From Lunularia cruciata (Eukaryota; Streptophyta; Marchantiopsida; Lunulariales; Lunulariaceae), in contig OX419762.1 of assembly GCA_948567375.1 (NCBI GenBank), positions 9,802,001 through 9,866,000 of the forward strand: a stretch of DNA of 64,000 nt, given 5' to 3'. The number at the start of each line of letters is the position of its first letter. Position 1 is the first letter of the stretch. A program made the translations under genes and the position numbers. Shown one piece after another: positions 22,296 to 32,169 of the stretch. The notes under the pieces are model-generated. The model saw only the letters and a program-made list of their open reading frames with translations, searched no databases and was not told the DNA's origin.

Positions 22296-23880
22296 CATGG
22301 ATCCGCAATTGCAAGAGCTGGTGCAAGGAATGCAAGGGATGTTGAATGAATTTTGAGAGATTAAGATGACCATGGAGACATTACAAAGTCAAGTGCAGAG
22401 CCTTAGGAACTATCAAGCCATGCAAGAAGAAGAGCAGTCTCAAAACCCAATACCTGCGACTGAAGTACTTAGAGAGGCACCCGTGCCTACGAACCTTATC
22501 AACGATGAAGCCACATTGCTACTCCGGATGAAGAAGACCTACAACATTGAGCCTTACAAGGGGTAGCGTATGATGGGAGTAGTGGAAAATTGGATCTCAA
22601 GAATGAATCAATATTTCTGATTGTTCTTAAGAAAGATCACGAAGCATGCTGCAGACGTGTTTGCATGTGGGTACTTGACTGATAAAGCACTCACATGGTA
22701 TGATGCTTGGGAACAATCCATGTTGGTAGAGAGAAGGGAGGTCACATGGACATCAATGCAAGAAGGACTGCTAAAGAATTTCCAATCGGTGGATTTTGTG
22801 CAAATGGCTTGAACTCGACTATGGGGATTGAGACAGAAGAATAACATACAAGAGTATGTGGAAACATTTCTGGATCTACAAGTTGCAATTACCAACATGA
22901 GTCGAGCAGAGGCTCTTGACAATTTCAAACGAGGGTTGAAAGAACGGATTTGCCAAGAAGTCATGGTGCAAAATCCTTGCACAATATTTGAAGCCATTGC
23001 TTGTGCGTAGAGAATAGCAAGAGCATAAGGTGGAGTTGAAGGAGTAGTTCCACTCAACATTATTGGGCAGAAATGCCACACATGGGTGACCAATACCGAT
23101 GGAATTGGGCAACCTTCGATTTCGAGATCAAGGAGCACAACCGCTTCAAGGGGAGCAGGGAAGGGTAGAAGAACAAAGAGATGGAGTCTGTAAAAGACCT
23201 AAACCGAGGAGAGAAAGAGGAGAATGGAAATTCACATTGGGACACTTGAATGAGAGAAAACTCCGAATGCCTAGCATGAGCTTCGGCTTTGGTATTTATA
23301 GATAGCATACAAGACCCTTGAAATTTCTCAAGAAGCTTCCTTGAGCCGCTTTCTTGGAGTGCAAGCCAAGTTAACTAGGAAGCTTCTCAAGAAGCTTCCT
23401 TCTAGAAGTCGTCTACTTGGCATGCAAGCTAAGCTAGTTAGAAGCTTCTAGAAGCTACCTGCTTAGGGCACAAGTTAACCAGTTAGGAAGCTTCCCAAGA
23501 AGCTTCTTAGATGCTTCTAGAATATTCTAGGCTATTTTGTCTTATTCTCTACTTCATAAGCCCGACTAACTTCGTCGCTAAACTCCATATTGTTATAGAG
23601 TCCCATGAGGAGAAGGGACTCGAGGAGAATAATGTAGTTGTTACAATTGTGGCCGTATTGTGTATATATCTACCAATTGTCGCACTTGTTTCCCTAGAGG
23701 CCCTCGACCTTCATACAAGCAATCTTTGAACAACATGGAGAGGCACATTGAAGAGGAGGAGGTGGAAATCACTTTGGACAACAAAGATCACCAATAAATG
23801 TACCTCATGGCCTTACTGGCTCAATAAGGAAGCAGAGAAGCAAGGGAAGGAAGAAGAATAATGCGCGAAGATCTCGAAAG
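22296..23880 (+). pseudogene. gag: G1 gag, broken
   Basis: The frame begins MDPQLQELVQGMQGML at 22296 but stops after 19 codons. Later open pieces (22366-22566, 22621-22812, 22828-23010) together match the retrotransposon gag core, for instance the TWTSMQEGLLKNFQSVDF and NNIQEYVETFLDLQVAI stretches. Many in-frame stops separate them. A solo LTR (23189-23597) interrupts the C-terminal part. I see no intact CCHC knuckle. Confidence 0.8.
23189..23597 (-). mobile_element. solo LTR of the F/M chromovirus family inside G1 gag
   Basis: 409 bp reading TGTAAAAGACC ... CCATATTGTTATA on the plus strand, the reverse orientation of the F-type LTR and the same as M. GAGTC stands on both sides (23184-23188 and 23598-23602). 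No internal element sequence is present, so an earlier full element was removed by LTR-LTR recombination. The last base triplet has drifted from ACA to ATA. Confidence 0.93.
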
Positions 23881-25923
23881 GCAACCTAACAATTGATTGT
23901 TGTGAATAGAATCCTAGAAGGTAATCAAGTGAGAACATTAATAGATCCGAGAGCAACAAAGAATTTCTTGTCTCGCTCTGTTGGAATAAGATTGGGAATG
24001 GATCTATAGAGAGATGGGAGTGAAGAAGTAAAGTTACCTAATGTGCAAACAAAGGAGATTGAATCATTACCTAGACGGGTAACACTCTCTGTAGTAGAAT
24101 ACCAGGAAGCAATTGAGTGGCAAGTGATATAGTTAACTCGTTATGATGCAATTTTAGGCATGCCATGGATGGAGCCGTACAACCCTATGATGGATTGAAA
24201 GAAGAAAGTAGTGAGAACCCACCAATGGTCAATCATTGGGGTTAAAGAAAAATCACACAGGCAAAAACTGCCTCTATATGTCATAGGGACGACAACTGTC
24301 TATATGACTGATAGATGTTTTATGGGTCTAATAAGAGAAGTCCAGAGTGCACAACTCAATGGACAAATTCCTGAGAAATTGAAGGATGTGGTGGATGAGT
24401 TTTAAGATGTCTTTCTCGATGACCTACCCTTAAAATTACCACCAAAAAGTCGAGTAGATCACAAATTTAGACACTCCCGAGGAAGATACCTCCTTGTAAG
24501 GCCTCATATTGCTTATCACCTCATGAGTTGGAGGAGTGTAAGACTCAAATTGAGGAGATGCTATAGAAAGGGTTCATCCAACCTAGCGTATCACCATATG
24601 GGGCCCTTGTCTTGTTTGTGAAGAAGAAGGATGGTACAATACACATGTGCATTGACTATCGGGGTCTCAATCAACAAACAATGAAGAACAAATACTCTTT
24701 ACCTCGCATGGATGACCTGTTTGATCAACTCCATGGAGTGAGATACTTCACCAAACTGGACTTGCAGAGCGGTTACAATCAAATCCAAATTGTAGAGGAA
24801 GATGTGTACAAAACTGCCTTTCGAACCAGGTATGGCCACTTTGAGTATCTTGTGATGCCTTTTGGCCTCACCAATACACCTGCCACTTTCATGAGTCTAA
24901 TGAATGACATATTTCGTCCATACTTGGATAAGTCTGTTATCATCTTCTTGGATGATATCTTAGTATATAGTAGCACAATGATAGAACACAAACAACATCT
25001 ACAAGAGGTTCTCCAAATTCTAAGATAGAATCAACTGTACGCCAAAATCTCAAAGTGTGAGTTTGGCAAGTCTGAAGTAGACTACTTGGGGCATAGAGTA
25101 AGTGCAGGGGGCATTCAAGTATTGACAGATAAAATAGAGGTCATTCAAAAATGGAGTGCCCTAGAAGATCAGACTCAACTTAAGAGCTTCTTGGGGTTGA
25201 CGGGATTCTATCATAGATTTTTCAAGGACTTCTCCAAGGTTGCATAGCCTTTAACATCACTACTTGGCAAGGGGAAGAAGTGGACATGGGGAACAACACA
25301 AGAGTTGGCCTTTGAAGAATTGAAGGCCATTTTGGGTCATACCACTACAAGATTGGTGCTACATGCACCAATCTTGTAGTGGTATGACCCAAATGTCCAA
25401 TCAAGTTGGCTACCAATGCATCATGCATAGCAATAGGAGCAGTCCTACAACAAGAGTGACATGACAGATGGCATCTAATTGCATATTTCTCTCGAAAGTT
25501 GTTACCGGCAGAGCACAACTACCACACCACAGAACAAGAAGAGCTGGCCATCGTTCTAGCAACCAAGCATTGGAAGCACTATCTAGGTGAGAAGGCATTT
25601 GTAGTAGAGACAAACCACAAACCTCTAGTCTACCTCGAGACGCAGAAGGATCTATCTCATCGCCAAATTTGGTGGGTAGAGTGGCGACAACGCTTCAACA
25701 TGACAATCACCTACGTGGAAGGTAAGAAGCAACTTGCAGATGCATTCACCTGCATACCAATGGCAAACAACTTGGTGGTAGAGGTTAAGATTAACCCTAA
25801 ATTCTGGCTAGAGATTCTGGCTGCTACAAAAACTGATCCATAGATTGTAGAAGCGCAATCATCCAAAGGTGTCACCAGTACCCAAGGACTCACCTTTCGG
25901 GATGGCAGATTATGGATCCCAAA
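23880..25923 (+). pseudogene. pol: G1 pol part 1: protease, RT, RNase H, broken
   Basis: The protease region near 23935-23990 reads LIDPRATKNF where DSG is expected, so the catalytic triad is lost. RT is clearest in the open piece 24612-25028: the [18 protein letters not shown] and [11 protein letters not shown] motifs, then [12 protein letters not shown] with the catalytic pair DD. RNase H follows (25030-25843, with TEQEELAIV and ETNHKPLVYL), but it holds a 63-bp perfect hairpin at 25331-25393. The frame is cut by M at 25923 just after LWIPN and resumes at 37085. Stops before and after each piece make it non-functional. Confidence 0.88.
25331..25393. repeat. perfect hairpin, 29-bp arms, 5-nt loop
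   Basis: The left arm 25331-25359 is exactly complementary to the right arm 25365-25393; the loop is TACAT. The right arm interrupts the expected RNase H reading, so it is an extra inverted copy of the left arm. Confidence 0.95.
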
Positions 25924-26348
25924 TGTAAAAGACCGAAACCGAGGAGAGAAATAGGAGAATGGAAACTCACATTGGGACACTTGAATGAGGGAAAATTCCG
26001 AATGCCTAGCATGAGCTTTGGCTTTGGTATTTATAGGTAGCATACAAGGCCCTTGAGAAGCTTCTCAAGAAGCTTCCTCAAGCCACTTATTTAGAGTGCA
26101 AGCCAAGTTAACTAGGAAGCTTCTCAAGAAGCTTCCTTCTAGAAGCCGCCTACTTGGCGTGCAAGCTAAGCTAGTTGGAAGTTTCTAGAAGCTTCCTTCT
26201 AGAAGCTACCTACTTAAGGTGCAAGCTAAGCTAACCTAACCGGGAAGCTTCCTAAGAAGCTTCCTAGATACTTCCAGAATATTCTAGGCTAGTTTGTCTT
26301 ATGTGCCACTTTGTGAGCCCGACTAACTTTGTCGTTAAACTCCATATT
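25924..26348 (-). repeat. M 3' LTR, main piece
   Basis: It reads TGTAAAAGACCG ... ACTCCATATT on the plus strand. The last six bases (gttaca) are at 31915-31920, beyond F and the duplicated target ATATT. The joined length of 431 bp equals that of the 5' LTR. Confidence 0.95.
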
Positions 26349-26714
26349 TGTAACAATATGGAGTTTAGCGACGAGGTCAGTCAGGCTCACGAAGTAGCAC
26401 ATAAGACAAATTAGCTTAGAATATTCCGGAAGTATCTAGGAAGCTTCTTTGGAAGCTTCCAACTAGCTTAGCTTGTACGCTAAGTAAGTAGCTTCTAGAC
26501 GAAAGCTTCTTGAGAAGCTTCCTAGTTAACTTGGCTTGCACTCTAAGAAAGTGGCTTGAGGAAACTTCTTGAGAAGCTTCTCATGGGCCTTGTATGCTAC
26601 CTATACATACCAAGGCCAAAGCTCATGCTAGGCATTTGGAGTTTTTCCCTCATTCAAGTGTCCCAATGTGAGTTTCCATTCTCCTATTTCTCTACTTGGT
26701 TTCGGTCTTTTACA
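26349..26714 (+). repeat. F 5' LTR
   Basis: 366 bp, TGTAACAATATGG ... TCTTTTACA. It is about 46 bp shorter than the 3' LTR because a segment between two AAGCTTC repeats is deleted. The TATA region reads CTATACATA here instead of CTATAAATA. Confidence 0.94.
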
Positions 26715-26715
26715 T

Positions 26716-26731
26716 TGGTATCAGAGCAGGA
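26716..26731 (+). promoter_or_regulatory. F primer-binding site
   Basis: TGGTATCAGAGCAGGA follows the LTR by one base and matches the initiator tRNA-Met 3' end. Confidence 0.87.
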
Positions 26732-26736
26732 ATAGG

Positions 26737-26952
26737 ATGGATGGAATTTATGGACCACCAAATCCACTTCCGCCAAACCATTGGGACTTTTGTGTCCAGA
26801 TATTACCAAAGCATCATTTCATACAATTCATCACCTCACGCTTTGGGTAAGATTTTCTACATATGATCACCGTGTCAGAGGAACCCTTGATACTTCTAGT
26901 TGTAACTTATGGAGAACGGTGGATGTGTTGTATCTATGTGTTAATCAACTAG
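26737..26952 (+). pseudogene. F small leader ORF, one internal stop
   Basis: 72 codons starting MDGIYGPPNPLPPNHWDF and ending YVLIN-stop, collinear with M's intact leader ORF. One TAA at 26848-26850, after RFG, interrupts it; M has CAG-type sense at the same place. It lies between the PBS and the gag ATG at 26986. Confidence 0.65.
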
Positions 26953-26985
26953 ATAAATTGAGAGTAGTGGAATAGAGTAGTGGCG

Positions 26986-27855
26986 ATGGCGGCAATACCG
27001 GATGTTATCCTTGCAATGCAACAACAAATCGAGCATCTTACTCGATTGTTGGATGAACGAGACCAGCAACGACAAGAACAGATAGACAGAGTGCCAGTTC
27101 GAGATGGAGAAGATCGCATTCGATTTCCGAAACCCAAGGTGTTTGAAGGCAAGAATCTTCCAAGCACAGTGGAGAATTTTGTGTTTGACTGTGAACGTTA
27201 CTTTGAAGCAACCAATCTTCAAGACAAGCGGAAACAAATTCTCTTGGCTTCTAGCCAGTTGGATGGCGTGGCAAAACTTTGGTGGCGATTCCGAGTAGAA
27301 AGAGCTGAACGACAAATTGTTACACCGATTTTGACATGGGCAGAATTCAAGGATGCAATACTTGGTCGATTTCAAACTATAAATGCCACCCGAGCTGCAC
27401 AAGAGAAATTGGCGGAGTTGAGGCAGATTGGCTCAGTGAGAAGCTACATCACACAATTTCAGAATATCATCATGCAAATTCCAGATATCCAAGAAGGTGA
27501 AGTTCTGGATCGATTTGTGCGAGGATTGAAGTCACAAACCAGATTGGAGGTGACCATGTGAGAGCCACAGAACGTAGAAGAAGCCATGCAATTGGATGAG
27601 TGTTTTGATTCCTTAGTGGCGACAACTTGGTCTTGACCTCGACCTACACAAAACCTACCAGTACCACGAGTGGAAGAACCGGTACCAATGGAGATTGATG
27701 CTATCCAACGAAGACCACTTGGCACAGCAGATAGAGAAAGATTACAACAAAATGGAGGTTGCTTTTATTGTCGCCAAGTTGGACATCGCATTGCTGAATG
27801 TCCACTTAGGAATGGGCGACCTCAACAAGTTGCCCAGATGGAGTTTATAGAATAG
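26986..27855 (+). pseudogene. gag: F gag, broken by nonsense codons
   Basis: It starts at ATG 26986 (MAAIPDVILAMQQQ), which fits better than the upstream GTG. The coat-like core is well kept: FPKPKVFEGKNLPSTVENFV, then LASSQLDGVAKLWWRF and LTWAEFKDAILGRFQ. A coiled N-terminus (LLDERDQQRQEQ) precedes it. TGA at 27559-27561 replaces the TGG seen in M, and a second TGA lies near 27634. The CCHC knuckle CFYCRQVGHRIAEC (CX2CX4HX4C) follows at about 27760. A TAG ends the frame at 27853-27855. The product would assemble the virus-like particle and bind RNA. Confidence 0.9.
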
Positions 27856-27859
27856 AATG

Positions 27860-29298
27860 ATCAAGGAAACGAAGAATCCCAATAGGAGATTTCGAGCCGC
27901 CTACTGGGAGCTTGATTAGTTCCAATGGGATTGAAGGCTCGACCTATGCAAGTTTGCTTCACTTGCAAGGTACGATATCTAATCGGGGTTGTAGGATTCT
28001 GGTTGATTCTGGAAGTTTAGAGAATTGCATATCTATGCAAGTAGCAAAGGAATTGGGTATTTTCTATCAAGCAAGTGATTGGAAATAGTTTAATGATGGC
28101 AGATGGTAGAAAAGGTTATGCATTCCGCACCTCGCATCCTATTACCTTCAAGATTGGGAAGGAGTATTTGGAGTGTATGAGGTTTGTAGTGGCACCTCTA
28201 CACTATGATATCATTCTGGGTCTACCTTGGCTTGAATGTCATAAGGTTCAATTCGATTGGACCAGATGTCATATTCAAGTACAACACCAAGGTAGGAATT
28301 TCCAATTAGGTTGTCTGGCACCTCTGAGTAAGACACCTAAGAATAGTCAGTCCCAAGATGGGAAGTTTGTTGAGAAGGTAGCCATAGAGCAAATCTGGAA
28401 GGGAGATGAGTCCCAAGATGGGAAGTTTGCCAAGAAGGCAATCATGGAGCAAGCTTGGAAGAGAGATGAGTCCCTAGAAGGGAAGTTTGTTAATGAAGCA
28501 ACCATAGAGCAAGTTTTGGAGGAAGATAAGTCTGTATTCACGGTGTGGATCAAGCCGATTGCACAAGAACAATGTGAGGAGAGCCAAGTGCCGCATCAAG
28601 CAACGGTTGATCGGATAGTTCAGGAGTTTGCAGATGTGTTTCCGGATGATCTGCCAAAGGGATTACCCTCTGATCGAGGTATGCCCTTCAAGATCAAGTT
28701 ATTGCCAGGGAGTACTCCAGTGAGTAGACCAATCTATCGGCTCTCACCAAAGAAGTTGGAGGAGTTACGAACAACACTTACAGAGTTGTTGGAGAAGGAT
28801 TTCATACGACATAGTACCTCTCCGTGGGGAGCACCGGTACTATTTGTTCCAAAGAAGGATGGAGGACTTTGTTTCTGTATTGATTACCGTGGGCTCAATA
28901 AGCAAACCGTGAAGAATGCATATCCCTTGCCTCGGATTGATGACCTGCTTGATCAACTAAGTGGAGCACGCTTCTTTTCCAAGCTAGATCTTCGTAGCGG
29001 CTATTGGCAAATTCCTATTGAAGGAGAGGACATGCAAAAGACTGCCTTTCGCACAAGGTATGGACATTTTGAGTGGAGAGTTCTACCTTTCGGACTCACT
29101 AATGCTCCAACAGTCTTCATGGATCAGATGCATCGGGTGTTGGAGGGACTATTGGATCAATCCGTGGTAGTGTTCTTAGATGATATCTTAATCTATAGTA
29201 GGACAGAGGCAAAACACAAGAATCATGTGCGAGAAGTCCTAAGACGACTACGACAGTGGAAATTTTACTGCAAGAAGTCAAAGTGTGCTTTTTGGTAG
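27860..29298 (+). pseudogene. pol: F pol part 1: protease, linker repeats, RT
   Basis: The protease triad VDSGS is at 28001-28015, but a frameshift follows near 28045 compared with M. From 28075 a 407-codon frame covers the rest of protease ([18 protein letters not shown]), three linker repeats (28342-28530), and RT. RT motifs seen are [43 protein letters not shown] and [12 protein letters not shown] with the catalytic DD near 29180. The frame ends in a TAG at 29296-29298 where M reads a sense codon in CxKEVTF. Confidence 0.92.
28342..28530 (+). repeat. three in-frame linker repeats between protease and RT (F)
   Basis: Three units of about 20-23 codons, with the pattern (D)ES-x-x-GKF-x4-(A)-x-x-EQ-x-W/L. 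They begin [32 protein letters not shown] and [17 protein letters not shown] has the same three (about 34870-35065, minus). They look like tandem duplications of one linker unit that predate both insertions. Confidence 0.85.
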
Positions 29299-29309
29299 AA
29301 GGAGGTTAC

Positions 29310-29965
29310 CTTCTTGGGTCATAAGATCTCATCAGAGGGGATCAAGATGGAAGAAGAGAAGATCAAGGCCATTACTGATTGGCCTACCCCGAAGGATACT
29401 ACCAAAGTATGAGCAGTCAATGGATTGGCCAGTTTTTACCGACGGTTCATCCATTATTATGCTCACGTGGCTGCACCATTGACTGACCTCTTGGGAAAGA
29501 ACTTGAGCTCCCAATGGACGACCAAGCATGAAGAAGCATTCAAGAAGTTAAAGCATATGGCGTCTTCAAGACCTATTCTTCAACCATATGATCCTCAACT
29601 ACCTTGTGTGGTTGATTTTGATGCTTTTAACTTTGCAATTAGAGCTGTGTTGCAACAAGAATTTCCAGATGGACTACATCCTATTGCCTTTGTGTCTCAC
29701 CAACTAAATACGGCTAAAAGAAAATACTCTGCTCGAGATCAGGAACAACTTGCAATGGTATATGCCACCAAGGTATGGAAGCATTATCTCTTGGGGAAAC
29801 AAGTGATCATGCAAATTGATCACAAGCCATTGTTGTAGACCTTACACCTAGAGCACATGAAGAGTCGACATCATCGATGGGAAGAACAAATCCAGTTGTT
29901 CGACATCAAACTTGAGTACAAACCAGGTCGGTTCTATGACATCCCTGATGCCCTATCACGACGAC
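29310..29965 (+). pseudogene. pol: F pol part 2: RNase H, broken
   Basis: It continues RT (FLGHKISSEGI) into the RNase H domain (open piece 29425-29838: FASFYRRF-type start, LPCVVDFDAFNFAIRAVL, SARDQEQLAMVYATKVW, QIDHKPLL). A TGA at about 29410 and a TAG at 29836-29838 interrupt it; both are sense in M. The role is degradation of the RNA strand during reverse transcription. Confidence 0.88.
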
Positions 29966-31248
29966 CTGATTTGAAGTCTCTTCATCTCATCGCGGTAGCA
30001 ATTGATCGCAAGATTCATAACGAGTTTCGGTTAGCTCTACAGCAAGATCTCTTCTTCCAAATGGTACATGGTCGGCTAACAATAGGTGACAAGGAGTACA
30101 ACACCTTCTCCTTCAAGGAAGGCCTTCTATTCCATGCGGACCGGATCTATGTTCTAGCCAAAGGTGATCTTCGACTTGTGCGCCTTCAAGAAGCCCATGA
30201 TTTACCCATTGCTGGTCACATGGGTGTGGACAAGACCTTGGGTACCCTCCAACGTCAATGTTGGTGGCCCAACATGACACAAGATGTTCAAGAATTTGTC
30301 CAATCATGTGGGAGCTGCCAACGTAACACGGCCAACAACCAGAAGCTGGGTGGACTCCTTCAACCGCTTGCCGTTCCATCAGCTCGTTGGAAGCATGTGA
30401 GCTTGGACCTCATCACATCCTTGCCAAAGACAAAACAAGGACACACCGCCATCGTGGTGTTTGTGGATAAGCTTAGGAAGCAAATCCACTTGGCGCCAAC
30501 CTGTGATACCGTGGATGCTCCAACCTTAGCGCAAATCTACTTTGACAATGTCTTCAAGCATCATGGAATGCCACGCGTACTCATCTCTGACCGTGATCCT
30601 TGCTTTACCGGGAAGTTTTGGCAAGCACTCTTTCAGATACTCGGCACCAAGCTTGCTTTGTCCACGGCCTATCATCCTCAAACTGATGGACAAACCAAAC
30701 GTGCAAATCGTACATTGGAGGATATGTTGTGTGCCTTTGTCAATGTCCACCATACCAATTGGGATGAATGTCTTGCCGCTGCCGAATTTGCCTACAACAA
30801 TTCCAAACAGACAAGCACCGGATTCTCTCCTTTCTTTCTCAATTTTGGCCAAGATCCGCTTGTTCCAGATTCTCTTCTTGCTCCCCCTCCATCTCAGGTT
30901 CCTCATACTTCCACATTCTTGACCACTATATCCCAATCTCTCCAACAAGCCAAGTCTCACCTCCTTGTTGCTCAGAATCACCAAAAACAATATGCAGACC
31001 ACCATCGTCGAGACCTCACCTTTGAAGTCGGTGACAAAGTCATGTTATCCTCTAGTTACCTCCCTCTCCCACTTGATACCCAAGTTTGTAAACTTGCCCC
31101 TAATTGGATAGGACCCTTTGATATCACCCAAATTGTCTCTCCTGTTGCTTATCGTCTTGCCTTGCCTTGTCACATGCGTATCCATCCTATCTTTCATGTT
31201 TCCAAGCTGAAACCTTTTGTTCCTAACCCCTCTTCCTTTTCCTCTTGA
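29857..31248 (+). pseudogene. pol: F integrase, long open frame
   Basis: 463 open codons: the end of RNase H (YKPGRFYDIPDALSRRPD), the H2C2 zinc-binding region (HDLPIAGHMGVDKTL ... CGSCQRN), and the catalytic core with SLDLITSLPKTK, LISDRDPCFTG and TLEDM as the region of the D, D, E residues. The C-terminal part has VGDKVMLSS and MRIHPIFHVSKLKPF. Its ATG is internal, so it is part of a longer pol polyprotein. It ends at a TGA (31246-31248) that M shares, with the chromodomain lying beyond it. Confidence 0.9.
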
Positions 31249-31281
31249 GTCCAACCTCCCCCTCTTCCTATCCCTATCAAT

Positions 31282-31500
31282 GATCATGAGGAGTACAAAG
31301 TTGATCGTATCCTTGCGCGTTGCCACATTCAACGAGACCGTCGCCAATATACGGAGTACAAGGTCCTTTGGAAAGGATATCCCCTTCATGATGCCACTTG
31401 GGAACCTCTTTCTCACCTCCACAATGCACAGATGGCCATCCAGGAATTCAAAGCTTCACTGGTGACGAGGACGTCACCAACTAGCGGTGGAGGAATATGT
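31282..31500 (+). pseudogene. F chromodomain, separated from integrase by a stop
   Basis: EEYKVDRILARC ... YKVLWKGYPLHDATWEP is a chromodomain with the usual aromatic residues (Y, W, W). Chromoviral integrases carry it at the C-terminus, where it is thought to steer insertion toward marked chromatin. Here it is in frame with the integrase but behind the TGA at 31246-31248. The reading continues to the LTR. Confidence 0.85.
31484..31497 (+). promoter_or_regulatory. F polypurine tract
   Basis: GCGGTGGAGGAATA directly precedes the 3' LTR. The M counterpart is more G-rich (GCGGCGGGGGAATA). This is the expected primer site for plus-strand synthesis. Confidence 0.8.
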
Positions 31501-31909
31501 AACAATATGGAGTTTAGTGATGAGGTCAGTCAGGCTCACGAAGTAGCACATAAGACAAATTAGCCTAGAATATTCGGAAGTATCTAAGAAGCTTCTTGGG
31601 AAGCTTCCCGGTTAGCTTAGCTTGCACCTTAAGTAAGTAGCTTCTAGAAGCTTCCAACTAGCTTAGCTTGTATGCCAAGTAGGCGGCTTCTAGAAGGAAG
31701 CTTCTTGAGAAGCTTCCTAGTTAACTTGGCTTGTACTCTAAGAAAGCGGCTTGAGGAAACTTCTTGAGAAGCTTCTCATGGGCCTTGTATGCTACCTATA
31801 AATACCAAGGCCCAAGCTCATGCTAGGCATTTGGAGTTTTTCCCTCATTCAAGTGTCCCAATGTGAGTTTCCATTCTCCTATTTCTCTCCTCGGTTTCGG
31901 TCTTTTACA
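31498..31909 (+). repeat. F 3' LTR with HSE-like module cluster
   Basis: 412 bp. From about 31585 to 31780 it is packed with alternating GAA/TTC modules, including TTCTAGAAGCTTC at 31642-31654, a perfect nTTCnnGAAnnTTCn pattern. TATAAATA follows at 31797-31804. The same modules occur in M's LTRs and the solo LTR. Confidence 0.93.
31585..31804 (+). promoter_or_regulatory. heat-shock-element-like cluster and TATA box in LTR
   Basis: Repeated GAAGCTTC, TTCTAGAA and AAGCTTCTTGAGAAGCTT units sit just upstream of TATAAATA. Heat-shock factors bind arrays of nGAAn in alternating orientation, and such sites drive the heat-activated ONSEN copia element of Arabidopsis. That this LTR responds to heat is inference. 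Confidence 0.5.
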
Positions 31910-31914
31910 ATATT

Positions 31915-31920
31915 GTTACA
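31915..31920 (-). repeat. M 3' LTR, last six bases
   Basis: GTTACA, cut off from the rest of M's LTR by the insertion of F and its TSD. M's PPT and internal region begin at 31921. Confidence 0.9.
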
Positions 31921-31934
31921 TATTCCCCCGCCGC
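31921..31934 (-). promoter_or_regulatory. M polypurine tract
   Basis: On the minus strand GCGGCGGGGGAATA abuts the 3' LTR start. Confidence 0.8.
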
Positions 31935-31939
31935 TAGTT

Positions 31940-32145
31940 GGTGATGTCCTCATCGCCAATGAAGCTTTGAATTCCTGGATGGCCGTCTGTGCATTTTGGA
32001 GGTGAGAAAGAGGTTCCCAGGTGGCATCTTGAAGGGGATACCCTTTCCAAAGGACCTTGTACTCCGTATATTGGCAACGGCCTCGTTGGATATGGCGACG
32101 TGCAAGGATATGATCCACTTCGTACTCCTCATGATAATTGATAGG
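31940..32145 (-). pseudogene. M chromodomain, behind a stop
   Basis: Minus-strand frame 31879-32118 reads MDHILARRHIQRG ... YKVLWKGYPLQDATWEP, with further chromodomain residues upstream (EEYE). As in F, a TGA (around 32170) separates it from the integrase frame. Its 3' end runs into the LTR remnant and F's LTR. Confidence 0.85.
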
Positions 32146-32169
32146 GACAGGAAGAGGGGGAGGTTGGAC

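Larger units (their letters stand above)
26349..31909 (+). mobile_element. F: chromovirus inserted in the LTR of its sister M, innermost layer
   Basis: Plus-strand element with LTRs 26349-26714 and 31498-31909 and TSD ATATT (26344-26348 and 31910-31914). It sits six bases from the inner end of M's 3' LTR. It belongs to the same family as M: LTRs and internal regions align throughout. Layout: PBS, leader ORF, gag, protease, linker repeat, RT, RNase H, integrase, chromodomain, PPT. Its frames carry several stops and a frameshift, most at positions where M keeps the sense codon. Confidence 0.96.

Noticed and set aside
30526-31005. 159-codon minus-strand open frame
   Set aside because: Antisense of F integrase, with the same composition as the antisense of M; not a separate gene.
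26349-31909. F and M as one element with duplicated, inverted halves
   Set aside because: Separate TSDs (ATATT for F, CCAAA for M) and M's restored 431-bp LTR show two independent insertions.
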